Part shown: positions 52,378-63,006 of the stretch, piece by piece
Layout of the letters: each line of letters begins with the position of its first letter
Numbering within the stretch: position 1 is the first letter of the stretch
Assembly: GCF_000165425.1 (NCBI RefSeq)
Contig: NW_001799626.1
Span: 203,317-267,316, forward strand
Source: Paramecium tetraurelia
Taxonomy: Eukaryota; Ciliophora; Oligohymenophorea; Peniculida; Parameciidae
DNA length: 64,000 nucleotides
Direction: 5' to 3'
Notes under the pieces: model-generated
Database searches by the model: none
Seen by the model: only the letters and a program-made list of their open reading frames with translations
Told to the model about the DNA's origin: nothing
Program-made: the position numbers and the translations under genes

Positions 52378-52997
52378 TAATTAAAATATTATATAAAACA
52401 GTTAATTAATTTATCATAATAAACCTACGAATTCATAACAAAAATTATACTTTGTGAATCATTTATTTAGTAGATTTATCCATTACTAAATTGAAATCAA
52501 AAATGCATATATAATATCAAATACTAGGTGTGATATATAGGGTAGATTCTCTTTTTGTATTTCTATTATTGTTGTTTTATTGTTCTCTTTGTGTATCTCA
52601 TAAGTTGCGAAATAGAATTCAAATAAGATATTGATTAGACTTTAGCACAATTCTGATTCCGAAAGGTTTTCATAAGGATTGTTCTTTAGTAAAGGTTTTC
52701 TTCATTGGATCTAGAAAGAGAGAAGTTTTTGATTGTAAATAGTATTAATAAAATTGTCTAACTGATTATTAGATAAATATTTTATTGATAAATTTACTAG
52801 TAAGTGTATTGAATTTAATAACGAATTTTTATTTTAAAACAGGTATGTGTAGTGTGATTCAATCGAATTGATTGTGCTAAAATGAAGGTTTTAATTAATT
52901 AAGATTAATGACGATTGCTTAATATAAATATTTGGTTTCTTAATTGAGTTGTATTATGAATAATTATATATATTAAATCAAAAAAAAAAAAGAATAA
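52378..52997. other. Intergenic gap, 620 bp
   Basis: A divergent interval between a minus-strand start and the RINGv/FHA gene start, so it probably contains both promoters. AT-rich with short T-runs and a poly-A run at 52981. No RNA gene or repeat seen. Confidence 0.5.
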
Positions 52998-54354
52998 ATG
53001 ACAACTACTCTTCCTTTTATATCGAAGAATAAGAACTAGTAATGATTCTTTATCATAGTAGTGTGGAAATGAAAGCGGTAACTTGGTAAAAGGACTCTCA
53101 CGGACTATTTGACTATGAAACAAAATCTTTAAGCGTTAAAAAGCATAGGGTCGAGGGATCGTGCAAAGTCTGCAGAGAAGGTTTCGCATATCAAAATATA
53201 ATTTAGAAAATGAAATAGTTATTTAAGAAGGCAAAAATAAGGATGAAGCACTCTAAGCTCTAACATCCATATAAGCCCAAGGAGGTAATATTATAAAAAT
53301 ATTTCTTAGACTAATATTTTATACAACCAAGCCAAAGCACAACAGAAAATGACAATTACTTGATTGTTCGTAGTTTAAAAAATGCCGATGGTGTGTAGAA
53401 GGTACAAATCTATTTTACATGATAGGGTTACACATTACAAGAGGGTGACTTGTTGAAATTGGGCAGAGTGGAGTATCATGTTATTGAGATAAGAGATGCC
53501 AAAGGATAAATAAGATCAGTGAAGGACGTTTTCTAATCAGAAGCCAAAATTGCTCCACCTTTGGAAGGTGGTGTTGCCAAATAATGCAAAATTTGTTTAA
53601 TTGAAGAGGAGACTCCCGAAGATCCCTTCATCACACCATGCAGATGCAATGGAAGTTGTGCTTATGTACATTTCAATTGTCTCAAACACTGGCTCGATAG
53701 CAGAGGGTATAAAAAAGAGTCTGGTAACACAATTTCTTACAAATGGAAAAAGTAATCTCAATCAATTCTAAAATTGTAGATTAGAATGCGAGGTTTGTTA
53801 GGAATTGCTGCCTTAATAAATTAGATTTAAAGGGAAGGTACTCGATTTAGCATCCTTGGAAAGACCAAATTAACCGTATATTATATTGGAAAATACACAA
53901 ATTTCTGAAAAGGACAAGAAGGCTCAAAGAGGAATTTACTTGATAAAAGGGACACCAGATGACTAAGTTAAATTGGGTCGTGGTCATCAATGTGAAATTC
54001 GTATATCAGATATCTCAGTGTCAAGACTCCATGCATTTATTAAATATGAAAAAGGCAATTTTGTTATAGTTGACAACAACAGTAAGTTTGGTACCTTAGT
54101 TCGATTATCAACACCATATCTTATCTGTATGGATAAAATTGCAATTCAAGTATGAATACTCAATAGAAATCTAGGTTGGAAGAACAGTGTTAACTTTTGT
54201 TATGAAATCTTTTTCAAGTCTAAATGCAAATACTCATGCTGCAATTACAGCTCTACACAATGGAGAATAAGGCAAACTCAATTTTTAACCTGGCATTAAT
54301 AAGACACAAAGCATAAATAGCCAAAAAAAACATGACAAACACTCTGGATTATGA
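52998..54354 (+). CDS. RINGv/FHA-domain protein (402 aa)
   Basis: Six introns (20, 26, 25, 24, 28 and 25 nt) give exactly 403 codons. After a leader, a FHA-like beta region occurs (NDNYLIVRSLKNADG, GYTLQEGDLLKLGRVEYHV). Then a RING-CH (RINGv, C4HC3) domain: QCKICLIEEET, TPCRCNGSCAYVHFNCLKHW and, after splicing, LECEVCQELLP. A second FHA domain follows: GIYLIKGTPDDQVKLGRG, HQCEIRISDISVSRLHAF, NNSKFGT. FHA domains bind phosphothreonine, and RINGv domains are E3 modules usually in membrane MARCH proteins. Here there is no membrane segment, so a phospho-regulated soluble ligase is the inference. Confidence 0.87.
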
Positions 54355-55257
54355 ATTTTATGTTAAATACAATCTACAAATACACTATATAAAATCAATA
54401 ATAACACTTCATTCTATAATCCATTATTAATCAAATGATTTATCAATGAGTAATTAAACATTATTCACTGTTTATCTATTAATCTCTTGTCCCTAATTGA
54501 TAGTTCAGTTGATCAAATAGCAACACTTAAACCAATTATTCTAAAATTTAAGTCGGTATGGAATATTTAAAAGAAATCATAAGTTAAGGGTTTGCCTCAT
54601 ATTAATAGTTACCTTTATGTTAATTTCTTAATCCTTTAAAAGGTAATATGATAAATATAAATAATTTTAAGCCTCACATCTAATGAGATATTAGAATCTC
54701 TTATTTATAGATATATAATTTAAGTGTATCAGATTCAACAATAAAAAGACTGAATACTATTTAATTAACATTTTCATAAAACAGATTTATAAATATAAAA
54801 CTAAATAAGAGATTAAAATGAATGAGAATAGGTGCATCGTAAAGAGGGTCATGTATATAAGGGAATGCTTAAATCTTCTTAAATTCAACTATATCATCTA
54901 AATTATTAGTAAATCAGTTAAATTATATCTTATTAAAATCTTTAACTTTAGATACTAATCAAATATAACCTATTAGATTAAATAAACAAAAAATCAAACC
55001 ATTAATCCTTTATTAAATTTCTAATTATGGAATCGCTCATATTTACTATTATATACTAATAAAATCATACAAGATAAACAATGAAATGTAATAGCTATTC
55101 AAACATTATCTGGGAATATGTCTCCATTAATGTGCAAAAATGTAAGAGAATTAGAAATTGCTACAATTATTCATTACTACTATAAATTGCTCGAATATTT
55201 AGCATTTAATAACTAATTTTAACGAATATATATATAAAATTAAATTGCCAAAAATTA
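54355..55257. other. Intergenic gap, about 900 bp
   Basis: AT-rich. A frame from ATG 54817 (MNENRCIVKRVMYIREC) is open for 89 codons, but its composition is what AT-rich sequence with one stop codon gives by chance. Nothing else seen. Confidence 0.45.
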
Positions 55258-56095
55258 ATGCAAGAAATTGACTTGTTAAGGTTACATAGAGAAACCCTGA
55301 AGTATTTGGAAATCGAGAGTATCTTTAAGCGATTGACACAAACTTTTATTAATAAAATTTACAATCTTATTAGAGATATCTTTGCAGAGGAGCATAAATT
55401 CACCATATAAGTATATTCTTAACTGAAAATAGGAATTACTCAAAATGGCCAACCAAAAAGAAATTCCTCTCAAAGAATTCAAATTGGTCGAGCATTACAA
55501 GCTTAATTCACAAATATTCAAGACCAATTTATAAACTATTTGTTCTATAGTTATAGATGATCTCTAAAACACATTCAATAAATAAATTATTATTGAAGAA
55601 AGATCTATTCTGGAGCCCAAACTACTCACTTAAATTGATGAAGAATCCCAAATCTGCTTTACTGAAAATTATAATGAAATATCCCAAGAGTACTCGAAAA
55701 CACACAGAGATGATATTAAAACAGAGGAAGCTCCATTAGTGAATCAAGAATCTAAATAAGTCTAGAAAGTTCCATTGGCTAAATTATTGTCATTTGACAA
55801 GATTACTAGTTTATCAGTAGCCAATTCCCCAAGGCATTCTAGAGAAAATAGTTTAACTACCCACACCTTTAGATAATCTAACAAGCCAATATAGCAATTG
55901 ATGTTAAATTCTAACAATGGATCAAAAAAATAGACAGTGACACAATTAGCCAAAAATAAAAGTTTAGAATTAAAGTCCATTGCTGAAACCTTGATAGCTT
56001 AAAGTAAGATCAGTCCAAAAGGAAATCAAACGATTATTTTTAACAATTTGATGTCAAAAATGAATAATCTGAAGGAAAATACATTAAAACCATGA
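55258..56095 (+). CDS. Hypothetical Ser/Lys-rich protein (271 aa)
   Basis: One 22-nt intron (starting gtatattc) gives exactly 272 codons. The first 75 residues are helical and well structured (LLRLHRETLKYLEIESIF, IYNLIRDIFAEEHK), then LKEFKLVEHYKLNSQIFK. The rest is disordered with Ser-rich, Lys-rich and SP/TP-containing stretches. No domain recognised. Convergent with CIAO3, stops 43 bp apart. Confidence 0.66.
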
Positions 56096-56137
56096 GATAA
56101 TTATTTACTATAATATAATAATGACTAAAAAGTATTT

Positions 56138-57381
56138 TCACCATTAAAAATTATTCTCATTTTTAACATGCTTAAATTATGTTAAATAAATCTCCTGTTC
56201 ATTCTGATATTAGTTGTCTATCTGAACCTTCTGAGATATCATTATCTCTTTTAATTTTGGTATCTATAATAACAAATTTAAATTACTAGATCAATAGCTT
56301 TTTCAGTATTTTTTTATATTTAAATTTATCCACCTCCATTTAGACAACCTAAGGGACAAGCCATGATTTCAACATATTTATATTTACAAGTTTTTGTTTT
56401 GATTTATGAAACCAAATTAGCAATGTTCTTTAAACCAAAGACCCTAGCATAAATGCCTTATGATTCCATATTTTCATTGTAGATCGTAATTTCAATAAAA
56501 TCTTTGTTCTTTCTAATATTATATTTGACTGTCCAATTAGGCATCATAACACTTTTTATTATATAATCTAAATAATTATTTGATGATGTGTTATGGTATT
56601 CTTAATCTTAGATTGCCATTGTTTAGAGTTGAACTTATTGAGGAATAATATTTGCTTTCTGAATGTAATCCTTAACAAATTACTCGATTTCCCTCGAACT
56701 CAAAACTATATTGATGTCTTCATTATTCTCTTGTCTAACAGCTTCAAGTTTTTTATCATAACATGGCATTATTGTAGCAAGATAATCATGGTTTTTCTTT
56801 TGAATTGCTCCAAAAATTTATTAAGGACTCTTCACTTTGCTCATATGATTAATTATTGATTCATCTAAGGTCTTTTCAGCGTAACATACCCATCCTGGAC
56901 ATTCTGAACAAAGTAATGGAGTTAAGTTTGTTTCTTTAAACTCTTTAATTGAGTTATTAATTGCTATTTTCGTGTATTCTGCCAAGTCATACAATTTAAC
57001 ATTCATTTCCTGAAATATTTAGTGTAAAATAGAGTGCATTTCTGAATCCGTGTAATTCAACACATAAGATAGGGAAGCTCTTGCCTAAGGACTTATTCCA
57101 ATTGCAGGATTTTAATATTTCTTAATTGCTTATAAAAACTCTTCGAGACTTTAAGTTTGGATCAGTATAGTTTCTGCAGTAGTTACACATCCACTACATG
57201 CAAGACAGTCTTGTAAGGATACTTTAGCAACATTATTCTGATTTTTAATCAAATTAGGTTTTAGTTAAATGGAAGGGTCATCAAGTTGAAGCTTAACATT
57301 TCTCATTAGAGGTTTTACGCATTCTTGACTTGGTACAATGTAGTCACTAACAGAGGAAATTTTGATTGTGGAAGAAAACAT
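56138..57381 (-). CDS. Cytosolic iron-sulfur assembly factor CIAO3/Nar1 (406 aa)
   Basis: CIAO3 (Nar1, also called NARFL/IOP1) is an iron-only-hydrogenase-like protein that helps pass Fe-S clusters to cytosolic and nuclear apoproteins. One 23-nt intron (starting gtaattta) gives exactly 407 codons. The N-terminal [4Fe-4S] motif is CVKPL... with QDCLACSGCVTTAE; the H-cluster-domain cysteines are in CSECPGWVCYAEK, IMPCYDKKLEA and MACPLGCLNGGGQ. All eight cluster cysteines expected of the family appear to be present. The C-terminal tail is shorter than in animals. Single copy in this window. Confidence 0.93.
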
Positions 57382-57460
57382 TGGTTATGTGATTTATTAA
57401 TTAATGGTTTAGAATGAAAGAATATAATATATTAAATACAATTGTTAGATAGGTATAATT

Positions 57461-59484
57461 TCATTCAGAAATTTTGTTAATTGGCTCTTTAGTTCCTACA
57501 AATAGCTAAGATATCAATAATTAATTAATACCACATCCTAAGGCTTGTTCTTCTCCATTTGGTTTATGCTCCATTTTGATAGGACATTTGTCCTTACCAG
57601 GACATTTGGGGAGTTTCTCTTTAGGTATTTTGGATACATAATCTCCATTACATTATCTCTTATGACAATCTTCACAAAAGTGAGTTGTACCCCTTTTAGA
57701 TACATGAATATGTATACCAGCAGAACCACACAGCTATTTAACAACAAAACTTGCATTTGAATTCAATATATTCCTTTCCATGAATTTAACATGTTTCTCC
57801 AACTGGTACATCACAACAATTGGCACAAATCAATTCTTCAGGTTTATATTATTTATCTCCTTCTTCTAATGCTCTTTGACAATCTTTGGCTCCTCCAAAA
57901 TAAGGGGTCTTGCATTTAAAGCATTAATAATAACAATAGATAGCCATAGCATACTCTTGGGGTTTGCCATAAAATTGTTCCCCCACTTTATTGAGCTTCT
58001 CATCTTTATCTCTGTTTTCATATTTCAATCTATCAAGTGATTTCTTCATGACATCTTAAAAGAGTAAATAATATTAATTCACGAGGTTCTAAGGTTAGGA
58101 TGGTTAGAATTCTAACCAAGAATTACAGAGAGGACACAAACAAAACTTGAATACTATTCTTGGTCCATTCCATTTCACATCCAATCTTTTAAGTATACAA
58201 GTGTAATGAAAGATCTATTATTATAAATATTGAATACATGGCCACACTTTGATTGGATGACAGGAGCATTCTTTAAACCCTCAACAAAGCAAATATTACA
58301 ATAGTCGTCTCCTTTTTAATCTCCTTTGCAACATTAATCATTTAAACATGTTGAACATATCTATTCATTTTTGAATCCTGGACAAGGATGTCTACAAGCT
58401 AACATTTTATTGCAAGCAAATTAGGCTTTCTCTTAGCATTCCTTTTCCTAACAAATGTCTTATAAGGCTTCGGGCATATGCAATTGAACATTATGTATAA
58501 GTTAATCACAATATCTACAACATCTAAAATGTATTGCAAATAAAAATTACTTGGATGCTTTCTTTATTTTGTACTCTTCACAAGTCATACCTAAATGATA
58601 TGGAACTGCTTTGCATTCTTTACATTGTTCTGTTCTACATTTTTAATTGAAACACATAAATCTATTATTAAGATAATGTTCCACATATTTTCTAAAATTG
58701 TTAATGATTAAAATACGGTTATAATTATTAGTTTGTGACAGGATCTTTTAAAGTTGTAATATGACTTCCTTTCTCAAAAGCACCCTATTCGGAACAAGCC
58801 GAACATTTTACAATGTTGAATTGTCTTTCTACCATAATAGTTGCATATTAATCATGTTTTTCTCTACCAAGCAATTGCTTAAATAACATTAATAATTACT
58901 ATCAATTCTTATTCTGCCATTACTTTTTTGCATAGCTAATTTGGACAGAAAAATGCTGTACTATTTTTTGAGTCCTTTTCTATCTATTTCATTAAACAAG
59001 GTCTGCAGATAGGTGTAAAGCAATGTTCAAAATATGTAATTATGTCTGCATGAACTTACCTTCCACAAACTTTACATTCTTCCAACTTTTATAATTGTTA
59101 CATGGATTTGAAAATGTCAACCTCATTTTATTTTTGTGCAAATGGAGGCTGCTAATTTATTTGACTATTGTTTCTCTATTAAATTTAAGATCCATTTCCA
59201 AATTGAGGGGGCTTTTATATAAATGAGGAGGCTTATCTATCCTCCCCTGCCTTTATTAAAGCATCTACTTTTTCGATGAAAACGTAGAACTCGCTCTTTA
59301 AAGCAAACAAATGCTGTCTTTGCATTCTCTCAACCTAGAGTTGTTCAAACTTTTGGAAAAAAGGAGACGATTGTCTATAAACTTAGCATCTTCTGATATG
59401 GTCTGTCATACTCTATTGATTTAAAAGAACCGATTCTGAACAAAAACAGACAAAATTGATTTAAGATGCAAAAGGTTGATCCAT
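57461..59484 (-). CDS. E3 ubiquitin ligase: RING-IBR module plus MYCBP2-type RING and tandem-cysteine domain (633 aa)
   Basis: Five introns (22, 25, 27, 23 and 25 nt) give exactly 634 codons. The C-terminal 270 residues match the RING-Cys-relay domain of MYCBP2/PHR1: CNICFVEGLKNAPVIQ, CGHIFHYTC and CPLC, then a tandem-cysteine domain with [44 protein letters not shown] and EEQALGCG. In MYCBP2 two cysteines relay ubiquitin to Thr/Ser. The first 300 residues add a C2HC-like finger (residues 13-33), a RING1-like finger (CKVC..., FCPNQLC) and an IBR-like finger (CFNQKCRTEQCKECKAVPYH), which I do not recall from animal MYCBP2. The protein is a small fraction of the length of animal PHR proteins. 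Substrates unknown. Confidence 0.9.
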
Positions 59485-59646
59485 TTTTTTGTTGATAATT
59501 ATAAATAATAAATTAATCGAAAATCCTATTTATTTGTATCCCTTTTACTCATTCCATCTACTCAGCTCTTATTCCACTCAAAGAAGAATCATAATCATTT
59601 AGCCCCTATTTACTAATTCTATTATTCTTATATCAAATAATAAATT

Positions 59647-59892
59647 ATGATAGATCAAATAAATATATATAAATTATATTTTCAAAGTATAAGCATTCAA
59701 ATAAATTCTTATAAATGGATCGAGGGTGTATTAACATGCTCTTATGGAATCAGAGAAAAAATCATATCTAATAATTTTAGCTAGAATCCTTTATTACCAT
59801 TCATCAAACTCATTCCATAAATATTTATATTCTAATACAATAATTATTTATTCTTTTATAATTCCCTATGTTAAGTTGATGAGTTTTTATGA
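59647..59892 (+). CDS. Possible small protein or fragment (81 aa)
   Basis: ATG 59647 to TGA 59890, no intron. The middle reads like folded protein (YKWIEGVLTCSYGIREKII), while both ends are AT-driven. It has no partner domain and no recognised family. It may be the relic of a longer gene or chance. Confidence 0.3.
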
Positions 59893-59909
59893 CAATAAAT
59901 AAATACTTA

Positions 59910-60420
59910 ACTTCTGTAAAATTGATTCACATTACGTTTCTCGTGTATATGGATAGTTTCTGCAGCTACACTCATTGTAGGCAATGATATTTTAATTTAT
60001 TTAACATTTTTTATAAAGTGCAATGTTATTTCCAAAGAAGCCAATAGAAATTCATTATCAATTTGCTTAACTTCTTTCAATGTTTCTAATGGCAGTTTAA
60101 TTTTTATCTTAAAATATTTATAAGAAATTTATAATATATAATAGGTTAGGCAAACTATTTCTTGGATTTATAGCAATTTACCACAATGGCAAAATTTCGA
60201 TCTTATGTTTTCTAAATATTAAACCTATGGAATTTGTCGATGCCTTTTTGCATTAATGTTTTTTAGCAATCATAAGTAGTTATTCCTGCAATAATCAAAT
60301 ATGTATGGAATATAAGCATTCTTAATAAACTATTTATTATTCAATATCTTATCTTTCTCATTGTACTTATTATTTACCAGGATTATTTCCAACTGTAACA
60401 AAAAAATAGTTTGAATAAAG
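59910..60420 (-). pseudogene. Possible decayed gene, family unknown
   Basis: On the minus strand, several stretches read as protein in two frames: AGITTYDCQKTLMQKGIDKF, FAIVVNCYKSKK, LETLKEVKQIDNEFLLASLE and SLPTMSVAAETIHIHEK. Normal-sized introns do not connect them all and at least one TGA interrupts. Codon patterns differ from neighbouring plain spacer. I think this is a host gene in decay, but the family is not recognised and chance is possible. Confidence 0.3.
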
Positions 60421-60877
60421 GACCAATATTATAAATGAGATCTAGAACAATCAAAAGGATTTTTCACGAAAGCATTTTATTCATAAACTATCAAAATTGT
60501 CCAACAAAAGAAATGCATTGTTAAATAAAATAGTCTGACATTAGTGATGCATGAAATTTCATTATTCATATATTTATAATATTTATTTTATTAAATAAAG
60601 GTTCTAGTAATTATTATTTATAAAAAAAAAAAAATATTTAATGATTCAGTTTTAGCAATATATCAAAAAATATTTTCTTAATGCAAAGAAATCCAATAAC
60701 TTCTTTCTAATTTGAAATTTAAGATTAAGAAATTCAATCTTTTAAATTGATTATAAGCTTTTATAAGTATATTAAGCAACTACAAACTGTTAATTCTATT
60801 AGCATTTTCCATATAAGTTATGATAGAATTATAGATAATTCTAAGGCTAGCATTTTTTTTATTGATATTAAATAATC

Positions 60878-62680
60878 ATGTCTAGTATTTAAGATATTTA
60901 AGGGTAGCCTGTAATTGATGAAAAAGCCATACTATAAATGATCGATACTGTTTTATCTTAACTTTATTAGTTTTAGGAATAAAAAAATCATAATATGAAG
61001 GTTTTGATTTTAGTAGGAGTGACTGGCTCAGGGAAAAGTACAATATTCAATCTCCTTGGTGGGGCTAAATTTAAATTGATAGAAAGTGAAGATGGAGTAG
61101 AAGAATTAGAATTAGAAGAGATTTCCTAAGAATTCTCAGTTATGAAAGGAGGAATGCAATCTGTGACTAAATAACCTAAGTACTATTTTAACGAAGAATT
61201 TAATCATTTGCTAATTGATTTTCCTGGATTTTAAGATACCAATGGGGAATTCGATCAAATTATGATATAGATGTTATTTTATAAAATATCCACTCAATCA
61301 AAAGTTAAGATATTGTACGTAATAAGACACCCTGAGCTAGAATTTTAGGATAGAGGTACAAATTTGTAAGAGTTTGTAAGAGCGACATTTAAAGAGCAAA
61401 GTATTGGAATTGAAAATTTAACTTTACTACTAAATGCTTTTAATGAAGAATATTATTCTGATGAAGAAGTTAAAACATCAGCAACTGAATAAATATGTCA
61501 ATTATACAATACTAATAATAGTTTGAATATTATAGTCCTTAGAAAAATCAATTCAGAGGATGATATAGTGAAGTAATTTTCTGATGAAAATAGAAGAAAA
61601 ATATGGGAAGGCATAATTAAATCAGAAGAAATAAAATTATAACCAATAGAAATTCTACATACAGAAAAAATTAGCGCTTATTTGAGTGAAAAAAGCTTCA
61701 AATGTATAGAAAAAGTGTGGTTATAGGTTTAATCAAAATTAGCTTAAAATTTATAAAAAGCATAATAAAATGATTTATCAAGACTATAGAAATTAAGATC
61801 TATGTTTGAAGATCTAACCAAAATAAAAAAAACTGACTATGTAGAATCGTTTGAAAAATTTGTATTTTCTTTAGGCATTATTGCTTAACAATTATGTTGT
61901 TCATAAGAAGTAAAATATAAAAGAGAAGAATTTTTAAAGATTTATTAATTTTTTTAATAATTTTCAGATTTAATTAATGGGTACTCTGAATGCTAGAAAC
62001 ATTCTAATTTTGCTCGAGATTTATAAAATGATATGATAAGGATGATTGAAAATAAAATTGACTTCCTAAAAGAAGTTTAAAAAGTTGAAAATACAACTGT
62101 GGAGAAGAATTAGGAAATAAATCTTAAAAATAAAGCCTTATTAAGAGCAGAATATTCAAGAAAATTGAAAAAACAATACTAATAATAATTAAGATAATTG
62201 GAAGCAGAAACTAAATAGTTGAAATAGGAGGTTATTTCATAAAGATATGAAAAATATGAATTAGAAAATAAAACTGCTTTAATATAAACTCAATATTATA
62301 AATTTAAATAACAAAGCGAATAAGATTAAAGAAATCTAGATTAGAGAATTTAGCAAGAAAGGAATACTTAATATTAAATATAGAGAATCTTCTAACAAAA
62401 ACAAGAAGAACTAAACGACCTAAAAAAAAGGCAGTAATAGCAATTAAATGCAATTTAAGCTGCGCTATAAGAATAAGAATAAAAGAAGAGAGGAATAATG
62501 AATCAAATATCTTCACTTAAGAAGGTCTAAAGTTAATATCAAAATTAATTAAGAGAAATTCGAAGTTATAATTCAAGCCTAACAAGCCAAGTAGAATATA
62601 GATAGAAGGAAATAAACTAATTAAAAACTACCGTAATTGCTCATTCATATGACAGTGGTGGTGGATGCCAACTGATTTGA
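60878..62680 (+). CDS. AIG1/GIMAP-type GTPase with C-terminal coiled coil (600 aa)
   Basis: AIG1/GIMAP GTPases are dynamin-like septin-related proteins on organelle membranes in plants and animals. A single exon of 601 codons. The ATG at 60878 is preferred over ATG 60995 because the frame is open and adds a 39-residue leader. The nucleotide site has GVTGSGKST (P-loop), DFPGFQDT (G3) and LLLNAF (G4-like). After the G domain (to about 260), a conserved helical region carries an QQLCC and an ECQKHS, then 250 residues of strongly charged Gln-rich coiled coil, and the C-terminus ends SGGGCQLI. A CaaX-like end (CQLI) suggests prenylation. Tail-to-tail with a second family member. Confidence 0.85.
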
Positions 62681-63006
62681 AGAAGTGTGAGCTTTATTAA
62701 AAAAATAATTTAATATGTAAATTTATAAAACTATTATTGATTAAAAACTCATGCATTGAGCCAATAATCTTAAAAATTTATGATTATTAATATATCTTCT
62801 ACATTAGAAGAATTTCTTTGTAAGAGACTTTAAGTATTCTAAACATTATGAGAAACATTACAACATACAAAAAGATTGTTGAGATGAGATTGGAAAAGCA
62901 TAAGCAATTTCAATAATCGGGGGTAAAAGAGTGAAATATGAGGGAATGATGGGGTATAATTATAATTATTCAAATGTTCTTTAAAAAATTTAATAAAAAT
63001 TACTCT
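62681..63006. other. Intergenic gap, 326 bp
   Basis: AT-rich spacer between the two convergent AIG1-type genes. It should hold both 3' ends. Nothing else seen. Confidence 0.45.

Larger units (their letters stand above)
59485..60877. other. Intergenic region, 1.39 kb, with possible gene remnants
   Basis: The longest gap in the window. It contains a small open frame (59647-59892) and a minus-strand stretch that reads as decayed coding sequence (about 59910-60420), both listed. The rest is AT-rich with short A and T runs. No RNA gene or mobile element seen. Confidence 0.45.

Noticed and set aside
54817-55083. 89-codon frame in the gap after the RINGv/FHA gene
   Set aside because: Composition is purely AT-driven, with no structured segment and no neighbour evidence.
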